A DNA stretch of 33,680 nt from Muribaculaceae bacterium (GCA_009775195.1 VSPF01000007.1:1-33680); one strand, 5' to 3'. Counted from the stretch's first letter, positions 21,861-29,549 are shown. Numbers and translations are program-made. Notes: generated by a model from the letters alone, not told the origin.

Positions 21861-22736
21861 TTACTTTAGAAACATTTCGTCGTATGATGCCCTGAGGTAG
21901 CGGTTTGCCGCCACAAGGGCCGTGAGCGAGGTGAGGACTGCGCCGAGCAGCACCATGCCGGTGCAGATGTATGCCGTGGCCGGCCAGCCGACGAGTTCGT
22001 CGAACATCGGGTCGAGACTCGGGGCGTAGTAGCGCAGGGCAACGATTAGCGCCGAGGCGGCTACGCCGGCTATGAAACCGTCGCGCAGCCCGGCCAATAC
22101 GAAGGGCCGGCGGATAAAGCCCGGGGTGGCGCCGACAAGTTTCATGGTGTGGATGATAAAGCGGCGTCCGTAGACCGACAGGCTCACCGTGTTGCCTATC
22201 AGGGCAATAGATACGAGCAATAATATTATCGCCAGGCCGGCTAAAACGAGGGTTGTGCGGCGCACCATGGCATCGACGCCCTCGATGACGGCACTCTCGT
22301 TCGTAACCTCGGCAACGCCCGGCATGTCGGCGATAAAGGCCGATATGGCCGCTATGCTGTCGGCCGAGGCGTAGGCCGGGCGTACTTTTACGTCGAATTC
22401 CGAGCTGTAGGGATTGCCGTCGGCTATGGCGGCGATGTCCTGGCCCATATATTCGCTTTCCGATGCCAAGATTTCGTCGGCCGAGGAGAATACGAAGCTC
22501 TTTATTGCCGGCTGCGACAAGAGGCATGTCTTCATGGCGTTGACCTGCTCGGTCGAGCAGTCCTTTTCCATGATGGCGACAAAGCCGATATTTCGCTTGA
22601 CCTGTGTCCGCAACTGCGCCCCGGCGATGCCTACAATGGCTGCCATGCCGAGCAATACCAGCACGAGCGCGACGCTGACCATCGAAGTCAGCCTCGAGCC
22701 AAGGGTCGAAATTCGTTTGCTACGGCGTTTATCCAT
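21861..22736 (-). CDS. ftsX: Cell division permease-like protein FtsX
   Basis: FtsX is the membrane partner of the ATPase FtsE and controls peptidoglycan hydrolases at the septum. The 291-residue protein has a basic N-terminus (MDKRRSKRISTLGSRL), one transmembrane helix at about 18-40, a periplasmic domain of about 120 residues with KRNIGFVAIMEKDCSTEQVN, and three further helices (about 165-185, 215-240 and 255-280), the FtsX layout. FtsE is not adjacent, as in other Bacteroidetes. It begins a six-gene minus-strand unit with its own promoter. Confidence 0.92.
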   Translation of the reverse strand: MDKRRSKRISTLGSRLTSMVSVALVLVLLGMAAIVGIAGAQLRTQVKRNIGFVAIMEKDCSTEQVNAMKTCLLSQPAIKSFVFSSADEILASESEYMGQDIAAIADGNPYSSEFDVKVRPAYASADSIAAISAFIADMPGVAEVTNESAVIEGVDAMVRRTTLVLAGLAIILLLVSIALIGNTVSLSVYGRRFIIHTMKLVGATPGFIRRPFVLAGLRDGFIAGVAASALIVALRYYAPSLDPMFDELVGWPATAYICTGMVLLGAVLTSLTALVAANRYLRASYDEMFLK

Positions 22737-22791
22737 AAGAACTTAACGGGTCGTATGCAGCCGCATGGCCACAACAAACCTAAATTCGTGC

Positions 22792-22822
22792 AAATTTACA
22801 AAATATACTTCGTTTAGGCAAA
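22792..22822 (-). promoter_or_regulatory. Promoter of the ftsX-aguB unit
   Basis: Minus strand: TTTG (22822-22819), 19 nt, TAAATTTG (22799-22792). Consensus spacing; about 55 nt upstream of the ftsX ATG. Confidence 0.75.
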
Positions 22823-22885
22823 TTTTTTTTGACGCCGTCGCAGGATTGGCAGATTGGCTGTCGCGAGTAGGCTGAGGGTCGGAAA

Positions 22886-22922
22886 AACATAAGGACATAA
22901 AGAGAAAGAGATACAAAAGAAT
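22886..22922. repeat. Interspersed repeat, split copy, left arm
   Basis: The stretch beginning aacataaggacataaagaga is the left half of the hairpin family seen at 1897-1973. Its partner lies 0.8 kb away at 23694-23740, beyond higBA. Bases 22887-22901 match the reverse complement of 23717-23731 at 13 of 15 positions. Confidence 0.55.
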
Positions 22923-23002
22923 AGATTGTGGCTATTATGATTCCGTTGTTTTTTTGTTGATTCCGATTAGTTTTACTAAAACAAATTGATTTTTTAGATT
23001 GT

Positions 23003-23040
23003 TATATTTGCGCAAATGTAATTTATATGTTACATTTGCG
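23003..23040 (+). promoter_or_regulatory. higBA promoter and palindromic operator
   Basis: TATATTTG (23003-23010) is a -7 box. Directly after it, CGCAAATGTAA (23011-23021) and TTACATTTGCG (23030-23040) form a perfect 11-bp inverted repeat with an 8-nt spacer that ends 2 nt before the toxin ATG. This is the expected position of the operator bound by an autorepressing antitoxin. A second -7-like box, TACATTTG, is embedded at 23031-23038. Confidence 0.7.
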
Positions 23041-23042
23041 TT

Positions 23043-23390
23043 ATGAAATATAGAGAGGTCATAACATATAAGGACTATTTCGAGGATTTCTTCAAAGAGC
23101 AACCACGAAAGGTGCAGGACAAGATTATTAAAGTACTTGATATTCTTGAGACGATTGAGCGTGTGCCTGTTACATACCTAAAATATATAGAGGGTACAAA
23201 TGGGCTTTTTGAAGTTCGAGTCCAGCTTGGTTCAAATATCTTTAGGATATTTTGTTGTTTTGATGGAAATAGGCTCGTGGTGCTTTTTAGTGGCTTTCAA
23301 AAGAAAACTCAGAAAACACCACCAAAAGAAATTGACCGCGCTGTAAAAATTATGAACGAATATTTTAATGACAAAAACGAAGAACAATGA
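23043..23390 (+). CDS. RelE/HigB-type toxin
   Basis: This 115-residue protein belongs to the phage-derived Gp49/HigB group of the RelE superfamily, ribosome-dependent mRNA interferases. Characteristic segments are VRVQLGSNIFRIFCCFDGNRLVVLFSGFQKKTQKTPPKEIDRAVKIM, compared here only by eye with the family pattern of a central RxxY/F-like strand and a C-terminal helix. The toxin gene comes first and overlaps the antitoxin gene by 4 nt (ATGA), the HigBA order. Composition is AT-rich compared with the neighbours, suggesting acquisition. The target and activity are not proven here. Confidence 0.88.
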   Translation: MKYREVITYKDYFEDFFKEQPRKVQDKIIKVLDILETIERVPVTYLKYIEGTNGLFEVRVQLGSNIFRIFCCFDGNRLVVLFSGFQKKTQKTPPKEIDRAVKIMNEYFNDKNEEQ

Positions 23391-23680
23391 AGAATATCCA
23401 AACTCTTGACCAAATCAAGACTAAATATTACGGGGAAATCGGAACTTCAGAACGTGACCGCTTGGAAAATGAACTTGAAGCACTTCGCATAGGTTTCAAG
23501 ATACGAAGTGCCCGTGAGCGACTGAATATGACTCAGGAACAGCTTGCAGAACGCATAGATAAAAAGCGTACCTACATTTCAAAGGTTGAGAATGACGGTG
23601 AAAACATCACCCTGCGCACACTTTACGATATTGTGGAGCGTGGCTTGGGTGGTCGTTTGCGCATAAGTTTTGAATTCTGA
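23387..23680 (+). CDS. HigA-type XRE antitoxin
   Basis: This 97-residue protein has an N-terminal helical part (1-35, including GTSERDRLENELEAL) and a helix-turn-helix of the XRE/Cro type at about 38-90 (RERLNMTQEQLAERIDKKRTYISKVENDGENITL). It should bind and neutralise the adjacent toxin and repress the shared promoter through the palindrome at 23011-23040. It is translationally coupled to the toxin by an ATGA overlap. Low GC content matches the toxin gene. Confidence 0.9.
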   Translation: MKNIQTLDQIKTKYYGEIGTSERDRLENELEALRIGFKIRSARERLNMTQEQLAERIDKKRTYISKVENDGENITLRTLYDIVERGLGGRLRISFEF

Positions 23681-23693
23681 TAGTTGCAATTAA

Positions 23694-23740
23694 AATTCTT
23701 TATGTAACTTTTTGAATTTATGTCTTTGTGTCTCTTCTTA
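23694..23740. repeat. Interspersed repeat, split copy, right arm
   Basis: The segment containing gaatttatgtctttgtgtct corresponds to the right half of the hairpin at 1936-1973 (both contain ctttttgaa followed by ttatgtcttt). It closes the interval containing higBA. Confidence 0.55.
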
Positions 23741-23754
23741 ACTGTAAAAAAGCA

Positions 23755-23782
23755 AAAGAAAAGCCCCGGGGTTGCCGGGGCT
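23755..23782 (-). terminator. Intrinsic terminator of rpsO
   Basis: On the minus strand AGCCCCGG (23782-23775) pairs with CCGGGGCT (23769-23762) around a 5-nt loop, and is followed by TTTTCTTTT. Strong stem and T tract just after the rpsO stop. Confidence 0.9.
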
Positions 23783-23804
23783 GTGGGTTTTAAGCAAGAG
23801 CGGA

Positions 23805-24080
23805 TTACTTGCGGATGCCAAGTTCTTTCTTGGCGATGATTGCACGGTAGCGGGTGATGTCCTTGCGCATGAGGTAGTCAAGGAGACGACGACGCTTGCC
23901 GACAAGCATTTTAAGTGCGCGCTCTGTGGTATGATCTTTGTGATTTGACTTCAGGTGGTTAGTCAAATGAGCAATACGAACCGAGAATAATGCAATCTGT
24001 GCTTCAGGCGAGCCAGTGTCAGTCTTACCCTTACCGTATTTCTCGAAGATCTCTGCTTTTTCTTCAGAACTTAAGTGCAT
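23805..24080 (-). CDS. rpsO: 30S ribosomal protein S15
   Basis: S15 binds 16S rRNA early in assembly of the small-subunit platform. The 91-residue protein matches the family along its length: KTDTGSPEAQIALFSVRIAHLTNHLKSNHKDH, then LLMLVGKRRRLLDYL-like (here LKMLVGKRRRLLDYLMRKD) and RYRAIIAKKELGIRK at the end. It is monocistronic, with a consensus promoter about 60-90 nt upstream and a strong terminator. The roughly 55-nt leader is short and I see no clear pseudoknot of the type used for autoregulation in E. coli. Confidence 0.98.
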   Translation of the reverse strand: MHLSSEEKAEIFEKYGKGKTDTGSPEAQIALFSVRIAHLTNHLKSNHKDHTTERALKMLVGKRRRLLDYLMRKDITRYRAIIAKKELGIRK

Positions 24081-24140
24081 TCTTGGGAAATTTTGATAGT
24101 TAATAAAGCGTATTATTGTATGCTACAAGCATATCGGCTG

Positions 24141-24171
24141 CAAAGGTACGAATTTTTTCCCGATTCGCAAA
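24141..24171 (-). promoter_or_regulatory. Promoter of rpsO
   Basis: Minus strand: TTTG (24171-24168), 19 nt, TACCTTTG (24148-24141). Consensus match. Confidence 0.75.
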
Positions 24172-24183
24172 ATATTTTTGCGA
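24165..24183. promoter_or_regulatory. Palindrome overlapping the rpsO -33 box
   Basis: TCGCAAAA, TAT, TTTTGCGA is a perfect inverted repeat with 8-bp arms. It covers the -33 element of rpsO and lies 24 nt beyond the stop of the upstream minus-strand gene, so it may be an operator, or a weak stem that ends the preceding transcript. Confidence 0.45.
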
Positions 24184-24207
24184 GCTGTTCACGTAGTTTT
24201 TGCAATA

Positions 24208-25083
24208 TTATTGTATTAGAATTTTTTCGATTGAAACAGTCCTGTCACCTACAAACCTTTTTAAGATATAGATTCCTTTTTCTATTTGAGTCTTTTTAAG
24301 TTCCTCCTGGGTTCCTTTATATGCTAAATTCCCTGTAAGGCTATAAAGCTCTACAGTAATTTCTGATTCAAGTGGTGTCGGGGTATCTATTATATTGTTA
24401 TACAAATTTTGAGGTGCGTATTCTAATGTTTTGGTCGTTGTTCCATATAGATTTTTGGCCTCGATTGTAATCCAGCTATAATATAACGATGTGATATTCC
24501 CTGTTTGTACGTGTGCGATTAGAGGCTCTTCGACGGTGTATAGTCTGACTGTCGTGTTGTGCTCTTCTTCAACCTTGACGTTGATGTACTCAGCTCCAAT
24601 ATAGCTCACATTAAACGACAAGATGAAACTATAATCATCATTATGTGTAATCTGAATATTGTCAACTGATAATATTTCAGGTTTGATTTCTAATCCAATA
24701 ATTAAGGGTGATGCTGTATATGTCTTTTCATTCGAAGTGTACTCACACTCTATTTTACCCTCTAACATGTAATTATGGTTAATAAAATAGTCTTGAGGGT
24801 TAGATATTTTGTCGATTGTGAAATCAATACTATTCCCGGTAGATACTGATATAAAGTTCCCGCCTTTGTCTTTTAAGGAAAAATTCCAGTGAATTGTTGA
24901 GATGGAGTTGTCTTCTCCATCCAGATAAAATGAATGAGGATTATAGGCAGACCCCGAGCCATCTTCGCTTAGGTCTTTGCAGAGGATGTCTAAAGTAGAT
25001 GTATTTGTAGTCCCGTAAGCATAAACATCTATCTCTAAAAGGAGTGTTAATGCTAAGATTAATCTTAAAATAGCTGTTTTCAT
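24208..25083 (-). CDS. Secreted protein with T9SS-like C-terminal domain, AT-rich
   Basis: I do not recognise the 291-residue protein as a whole. It has a signal peptide (MKTAILRLILALTLLL, to about residue 23), a beta-rich middle with Ig-like strands (FILSFNVSYIGAEYINVKVEEEH), and a C-terminal 60 residues (EITVELYSLTGNLAYKG, then KGIYILKRF and ending SIEKILIQ) resembling a type A sorting domain of the type IX secretion system. That would place it at the cell surface or outside; in gut Bacteroidales the same fold can be a vestigial tail. Its GC content is far below that of the neighbours and it is surrounded by convergent or unrelated genes, consistent with lateral acquisition. Confidence 0.7.
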   Translation of the reverse strand: MKTAILRLILALTLLLEIDVYAYGTTNTSTLDILCKDLSEDGSGSAYNPHSFYLDGEDNSISTIHWNFSLKDKGGNFISVSTGNSIDFTIDKISNPQDYFINHNYMLEGKIECEYTSNEKTYTASPLIIGLEIKPEILSVDNIQITHNDDYSFILSFNVSYIGAEYINVKVEEEHNTTVRLYTVEEPLIAHVQTGNITSLYYSWITIEAKNLYGTTTKTLEYAPQNLYNNIIDTPTPLESEITVELYSLTGNLAYKGTQEELKKTQIEKGIYILKRFVGDRTVSIEKILIQ

Positions 25084-25120
25084 TGTAAGAGATGGAGTAT
25101 GATACTGAAATAGTTATATG

Positions 25121-25150
25121 CAAATGTACATATATTTTCAGTAACCCAAA
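25121..25150 (-). promoter_or_regulatory. Promoter of the AT-rich secreted protein gene
   Basis: Minus strand: TTTG (25150-25147), 18 nt, TACATTTG (25128-25121). An overlapping TAACTTTG (25154-25147) could serve as an alternative -7 box. Confidence 0.55.
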
Positions 25151-25239
25151 GTTAATATTAGTTAATAATAATTTCGGGGTAAATGTTGGGGCAATACTAA
25201 ATGGCTGTGTATGTTTTATTGGGCCAAATTGCCCTCTCA

Positions 25240-26121
25240 TCAGTCTTTCGTTTGCCCGATATGGCTTTTTGCTGTGCTGTAGATGAGGTAGAGGGTGGTG
25301 GCGGTTAGGAGGAGACTGCGGGTTGTGGGGAGGAAGCCCCAGAGTGTGGGTTCCTGGCTGACAGCGTCGAGGCCCCCCTGGCGCACCTGGTGCCAGGCAG
25401 TGACGACAAACATGGTGTTGTTGAGCACGTGAGCAGTCACAGGCACCCATACCGAACCGCTCCATAGCAGCAGGTAGCCGAAATATGCGCCGAGCAACAT
25501 GCGAGGTACGAAGCCGAAAATCTGCATGTGCATGGCGCTGAAGCAAATCGCGACGAGCCATATTGCGAGGTGTACGTTCACACCGCCTGTGACGAGCAGT
25601 CGCTGGAAGCAGCCACGGAAAAGCAGCTCCTCGGCGACACCGGCAGCGATGCCCACTATCAATATGTTGAGAATCAAGGCCCCGATGCTTGTGTCGGTCA
25701 TCATGGTTTTGAGCGTGTCGGCGGCCATGTTCTCGAGGGTTCGAAAAGTCTGCTCGAGGCCGGCCATCGATTCTGGCAGCGAAATGTTGTAGTTCCAGTA
25801 GATTATGGTTTCCTGTGCCGGGATTGAGACGAAAAGTATTGCCACTACAAGTAGTATGAGCGTCAGCCGTGGTGGCGTGGTAATGCAAAGCAGCTCGGCC
25901 GGACGGCGGCTGACGAGCACGGCGGTACCGACAGCCGGAACCATGAAGGCAAGTATATCCTGTAACAACGCGCTGATACGCAGGGCTGTGGCTGCGCGCC
26001 CTGCAAGAGCGACACCGAGAATATACGAGCATACCATGGTGAGGATATAGCATATAAGGAAGAAGCACAGCAACAAGAGCAGCCGCTGGCCGAGGGATAG
26101 GACGAGGTCGGTGCGTTTCAT
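25240..26121 (-). CDS. CPBP family intramembrane glutamic protease
   Basis: This 293-residue polytopic membrane protein carries the Abi/CPBP (type II CAAX prenyl endopeptidase-like) motifs: E164-E165 with R169 in AEELLFRG, H198 in FSAMH, and H231 with N234/N235 in HVLNN. These residues form the active site in Rce1-type proteases. Substrates in bacteria are mostly unknown; some members process bacteriocin precursors or regulators. It is the last gene of the panC-to-CPBP run and overlaps trmN6 by 4 nt. The C-terminal tail (KSHIGQTKD) is cytoplasmic by charge. Confidence 0.9.
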   Translation of the reverse strand: MKRTDLVLSLGQRLLLLLCFFLICYILTMVCSYILGVALAGRAATALRISALLQDILAFMVPAVGTAVLVSRRPAELLCITTPPRLTLILLVVAILFVSIPAQETIIYWNYNISLPESMAGLEQTFRTLENMAADTLKTMMTDTSIGALILNILIVGIAAGVAEELLFRGCFQRLLVTGGVNVHLAIWLVAICFSAMHMQIFGFVPRMLLGAYFGYLLLWSGSVWVPVTAHVLNNTMFVVTAWHQVRQGGLDAVSQEPTLWGFLPTTRSLLLTATTLYLIYSTAKSHIGQTKD

Positions 26122-26825
26122 AGTTTCAGATAAAATGGTTCGACAATCTGCCGGTATTCAGGCGAATAGCGGCCATCAGTATCGCGCATGGCGAGGGTCG
26201 TGTCGGTCAAGGGGCCCTCCTTGGTTGCGAAGTCCCACAAGAGGCGCGTGGGCTGCTTGCCATGCGAAGTTACTACACGGCAGAGGCGGCGCAGCTTGAG
26301 GTGCGAGAGCTCGGCACGGTATATTATGTCATGCTCAAATTCGGCCGGGGAAACCAATCCGAGATTGCCTCCGGGCTCGAGAATATTGGCGGTTAGGATG
26401 GTGTCGTAGGACAGCGTGTCCTGATGCCTTGCTGCGGCACGGGCTGCATCGGTGGCTTGGGCACCGGTGGTGAAATAGGGCGGATTACTGATTACAAGAT
26501 TGAATTTATGATTTCCCTCAGCGGCGAAGTCGACAAAATCGGCGTTGACGGTTGTCAGCCTGTCGGCCCATGGCGATGCGGTGAAGTTGCGCGATGCGGC
26601 TTCGGCTGCGGCGGTATCTTTTTCGATAGCTATAATTTTGGCCTTTGGCATAATGTCGGCGGCTAAAAGGGCCAAAACTCCCGAGCCGGTGCCTATGTCG
26701 GCCACTGTGAGCGCGTCGCGATATGGCGGCAGGAACCAGGCGGCGAGCAGCACGCTGTCCGAGCATATTTTCATGCCGCAGCCGTGGTCGTCGATGTCGA
26801 AATGCTTGAAGTGAAATACGCCCAT
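26118..26825 (-). CDS. trmN6: tRNA1(Val) (adenine-37-N6)-methyltransferase
   Basis: This 235-residue class I methyltransferase has the SAM motif VADIGTGSGVLALLAA (41-56) and the N6-adenine motif SNPPYF (113-118). Its start MGVFHFKHFDIDDHGCGMKICSDSVLLAAW is typical of the YfiC/TrmN6 group, which methylates A37 of tRNA1(Val). The role is assigned by this resemblance. It lies 3 nt after capA and overlaps the CPBP gene in ATGA. Confidence 0.88.
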   Translation of the reverse strand: MGVFHFKHFDIDDHGCGMKICSDSVLLAAWFLPPYRDALTVADIGTGSGVLALLAADIMPKAKIIAIEKDTAAAEAASRNFTASPWADRLTTVNADFVDFAAEGNHKFNLVISNPPYFTTGAQATDAARAAARHQDTLSYDTILTANILEPGGNLGLVSPAEFEHDIIYRAELSHLKLRRLCRVVTSHGKQPTRLLWDFATKEGPLTDTTLAMRDTDGRYSPEYRQIVEPFYLKL

Positions 26826-26828
26826 TGC

Positions 26829-27878
26829 TCACTTATATTCGGGTACGGATACGTTGTGTTTGTTGAAGATGCCGCGTGCGCGGTCGGCAAATGTCTTGGC
26901 GCGACCCTTCCATGTGGCCGATTTTACGCTGTCGACCTCCATGACTTTGAACTCGCCCGGTATGGTGAACAGCAGGCGGTATGATGCCTCTTTGAGTCGT
27001 GCCTTGCCCTCGTCGTCGCGGTATATTCTGAGGTGTGCCATGGCGCCCCCGCGAGTGTCGGCGGTCTTCATGTTCGACACGAAATTACCAAGCGAATAGA
27101 TTAGGAATACCTTGCGGTCAGGGAAATAGCGGTTGGGGCGCAACTCCATTGGCTGGATTACGTGGGGATGTGCGCCGATGATTAGGTCTACGCCTTGCGA
27201 CTCGAGGTAGTCGGCAAGCTGTCGCTGTGTATTGTTTGGCAGCAGCTTGTACTCGTCGCCCCAGTGTATGCATACTGCCACTAACTCGGCCCCGGCGAGG
27301 CGAGCATCGTCGATGTCGCGGTGCATACGCTCCTTGTTGATATAGTCTACGACCACGCCCTGGCGCGGCTCTATGCCGTTGGTGCCGTAGGTATAGTTGA
27401 GAAATCCGATTTTGAAGTCTTTGACATTCACAATCTTCGGCAATGCCTTGGTGCGGGCCGAGTCGTCGGCGTAGGTGCCGAGGTGGTCGATGCCAATGCT
27501 GTCGAGGTGCTTGATTGTGGCCCTGAGGCCCTTGGGGCCGTGGTCGAGGGTATGGTTGTTGGCCGTGAGCATCATGTCGAACCCGGCCCTGGCCAGAGCA
27601 TCGGCAAATTCGGTGGGGGCGTTGAAGCAGGGATATCCTGAATATGGCGGACGTCCGACGGGTGTCTCGAGGTTTACCACGGCGTAGTCGGCCGCGCTGA
27701 CGATGGAGTCGATGGCGGCAAAGCAGCCCGAGTAGTCGTAGACGCCTTTCCCCTTGCTTGCAGCCTCGATTTGTGCCTTGTGCTGCATGGCGTCGCCCAC
27801 GAAAAGCATGTCAGCCTCGCTGCCGGCAAAGAGCAACGAGGCCAGGGATGCGCAAAGAGGGAGCAAGGGATGGGCCAT
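26829..27878 (-). CDS. CapA family metallophosphatase-like protein
   Basis: This 349-residue protein has a short signal peptide (about residues 1-19, LLPLCASLASLLFAGS) and the CapA/PgsA fold, related to calcineurin-like phosphatases: FVGDAM (26-31), NLETPVG, TANNHTLDHG, IHWGDEY, GAHPHVIQ and YSLGNFVS hold the metal-ligand residues. CapA proteins are linked to poly-gamma-glutamate export, but many genomic copies lie outside such clusters, as this one does: no capB or capC is nearby. It sits 4 nt after folD in a housekeeping run, so its substrate is unknown. Confidence 0.88.
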   Translation of the reverse strand: MAHPLLPLCASLASLLFAGSEADMLFVGDAMQHKAQIEAASKGKGVYDYSGCFAAIDSIVSAADYAVVNLETPVGRPPYSGYPCFNAPTEFADALARAGFDMMLTANNHTLDHGPKGLRATIKHLDSIGIDHLGTYADDSARTKALPKIVNVKDFKIGFLNYTYGTNGIEPRQGVVVDYINKERMHRDIDDARLAGAELVAVCIHWGDEYKLLPNNTQRQLADYLESQGVDLIIGAHPHVIQPMELRPNRYFPDRKVFLIYSLGNFVSNMKTADTRGGAMAHLRIYRDDEGKARLKEASYRLLFTIPGEFKVMEVDSVKSATWKGRAKTFADRARGIFNKHNVSVPEYK

Positions 27879-27882
27879 GATG

Positions 27883-28758
27883 TCAGTCGCGACGACGTGC
27901 GGCCTCGAGGGTGTTGAGCATAAGTGACACTATGGTCATAGGCCCTACGCCGCCCGGCACGGGGGTGATGGCGGCGCACTTGGGCGACACGTTGTCGAAA
28001 TCGACGTCGCCACACAGGCGGAAGCCCGATTTGCGGGTCTCGTCGGGTACTCGCGTGGTGCCCACGTCGATAACGACGGCGCCGTCGGCTACCATGTCGG
28101 CGGTAATGAAGTGCGGACGGCCCATCGCGGCGACGAGTATGTCGGCCTGGCGTGTGACGTCGGCAAGGTTTGGTGTCGCGCTGTGGCAGACGGTGACGGT
28201 AGCGTCGCCCTGCCGGCCTTTCTGCATCAGCATTGCAGCGAGGGGCTTGCCTACGATATTGCTACGGCCCACGATAACGACGCGCTTGCCGCGAGTGGGT
28301 ATGTCGTAGCGGCGGAGCAGCTCTACTATGCCGGCCGGGGTTGCGGAGTGGAAGCAGGGGAGACCAACTGATTGGCGGCCAACGTTGACGGGGTGGAAGC
28401 CGTCGACATCTTTGTCGGGGTTGATGGCCTCAATCACAGTCTGCTCGTCGATGTGGCGCGGCAGCGGCAGTTGCACGATGAAGCCGTCTACGTCGGGGTC
28501 GTCGTTGAGCTTGGCCACGTGGGCAAGGAGCTCGTCCTGGCTCACGGTCTCGTCGAGGCGGATGAGTGTCGACTTGAAGCCGCATACCTCGCAGGCTTTG
28601 ACCTTGTTGGCGACATAAGTCTCGCTGCCGCCGTCGTGCCCGACGAGTATGGCGGCGAGGTGCGGCCTGTGCAGGCCGTTAGCGAGGCGGCGCTCCACCT
28701 CGGCGGCGATTTCCTGTTTGATTTGTGCGGCCGTAGCCTTTCCGTCGATTATCTGCAT
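27883..28758 (-). CDS. folD: Methylene-THF dehydrogenase/methenyl-THF cyclohydrolase
   Basis: FolD interconverts 5,10-methylene-, methenyl- and 10-formyl-tetrahydrofolate, using NADP(H), to supply one-carbon units. The protein has 291 residues. Conserved sites are Y48 and K52 in ETYVANKVKACE, Q96 in VQLPLPRH, the aspartates of NPDKDVDGFHP, the dinucleotide-binding GRSNIVGKPLA and the closing signature PGGVGPMT. It is in a unit with ffh upstream and capA downstream, with gaps of 7 and 4 nt. Confidence 0.97.
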   Translation of the reverse strand: MQIIDGKATAAQIKQEIAAEVERRLANGLHRPHLAAILVGHDGGSETYVANKVKACEVCGFKSTLIRLDETVSQDELLAHVAKLNDDPDVDGFIVQLPLPRHIDEQTVIEAINPDKDVDGFHPVNVGRQSVGLPCFHSATPAGIVELLRRYDIPTRGKRVVIVGRSNIVGKPLAAMLMQKGRQGDATVTVCHSATPNLADVTRQADILVAAMGRPHFITADMVADGAVVIDVGTTRVPDETRKSGFRLCGDVDFDNVSPKCAAITPVPGGVGPMTIVSLMLNTLEAARRRD

Positions 28759-28765
28759 AATGTGT

Positions 28766-29536
28766 TTATTTGTATTTGTTTAGCAAGTCGGTGAGAGTGG
28801 TGCGCGTTTCGAGGCTATACCAGTGCTTTTTGTATTCGGCATCACCATCATCGAAAATGATAAGGTCATAGTACTCACATGGTACAACTACTTCGCCGCG
28901 TGTATTGATTAGGCCCCATTTTTTTGTTTGTGGGTCTTTGACTAAGGCATAGCCATTTTTGAAATTTAGAGCTTCTTTCCATTTAAATTCCAATATCGGC
29001 TCGCCTGTTTGAATGTCGATGTAACCATATAGGCGGTCAAAATTCTCTGCGGCTACTATAAATCCCTCATTTGGGCAACTGACGTTAACGAATTTATATT
29101 TAAACAAACGGTTGCCTTGTTCGTCGTAGGCGTAGAAACCTGCGTCTTCGTGTGGCTTAGAAGCCCATGCGAAGCAGACAAGCAAGGAGAGCCATGGAAG
29201 ATGCCAAATGTAATTAAATATGTCTCCGGGTATTATGATATTGCCATTATCGTCGTAAACGGTCTTTGAGGAGTCATCTTTTAGAGAAAGGTCGCAACTG
29301 GCAATGAAAAGTTTTTGATTGGTCAGTGTCTTTGGTGTATTTGATGCACCTAAACCGTTGATTTCGTAGTACTTTGGCTCGATAATAGTTTCCCCGGTAT
29401 ATGCATCGCGCAGTCCTACGTGAAATGAGCCTGGCTTACAAAAAACTTGGACACGTGTTTCTACGAGTTTCGCGCCACAGTGGGCGCAAAACCTTGCATT
29501 GTCTGCATTGTCGTAGTTACACTGGGGACACCTCAT
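28766..29536 (-). CDS. Zinc-ribbon and WG-repeat protein, AT-rich
   Basis: This 256-residue protein opens with a double-CxxC zinc ribbon (MRCPQCNYDNADNARFCAHCGAK; C3, C6, C17, C20). A hydrophobic segment near residues 108-128 (WHLPWLSLLVCFAWAS) is probably membrane-associated. The C-terminal part has WG/KWG beta repeats, such as LYGYIDIQTGEPILEF and KWGLINTRGEVVVPCEYYDL. Domain combinations like this are common in Bacteroidales but have no known function. GC content is well below that of ffh and folD on either side, and it lies between them at 13 and 7 nt, so it seems to be an insertion that kept the unit compact. Confidence 0.82.
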   Translation of the reverse strand: MRCPQCNYDNADNARFCAHCGAKLVETRVQVFCKPGSFHVGLRDAYTGETIIEPKYYEINGLGASNTPKTLTNQKLFIASCDLSLKDDSSKTVYDDNGNIIIPGDIFNYIWHLPWLSLLVCFAWASKPHEDAGFYAYDEQGNRLFKYKFVNVSCPNEGFIVAAENFDRLYGYIDIQTGEPILEFKWKEALNFKNGYALVKDPQTKKWGLINTRGEVVVPCEYYDLIIFDDGDAEYKKHWYSLETRTTLTDLLNKYK

Positions 29537-29549
29537 CAGGCTCTATCCT

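Larger units (their letters stand above)
22737..23042. other. 306-bp gene-free region between ftsX and higBA
   Basis: This AT-rich divergent region contains the ftsX promoter (22792-22822), the left arm of the interspersed repeat (22886-22922), and the higBA promoter and operator (23003-23040). I see no RNA gene or extra ORF. Confidence 0.75.

Noticed and set aside
23043..23740. A prophage or plasmid remnant around higBA
   Set aside because: Only the toxin and antitoxin genes and repeat arms are present; there is no integrase, att duplication or phage gene, so only a small cassette is supported.
24075..24299. A 74-codon plus-strand frame between rpsO and the secreted protein
   Set aside because: It covers the rpsO promoter and the 3' end of the opposite gene, and has no domain or ribosome-binding context.
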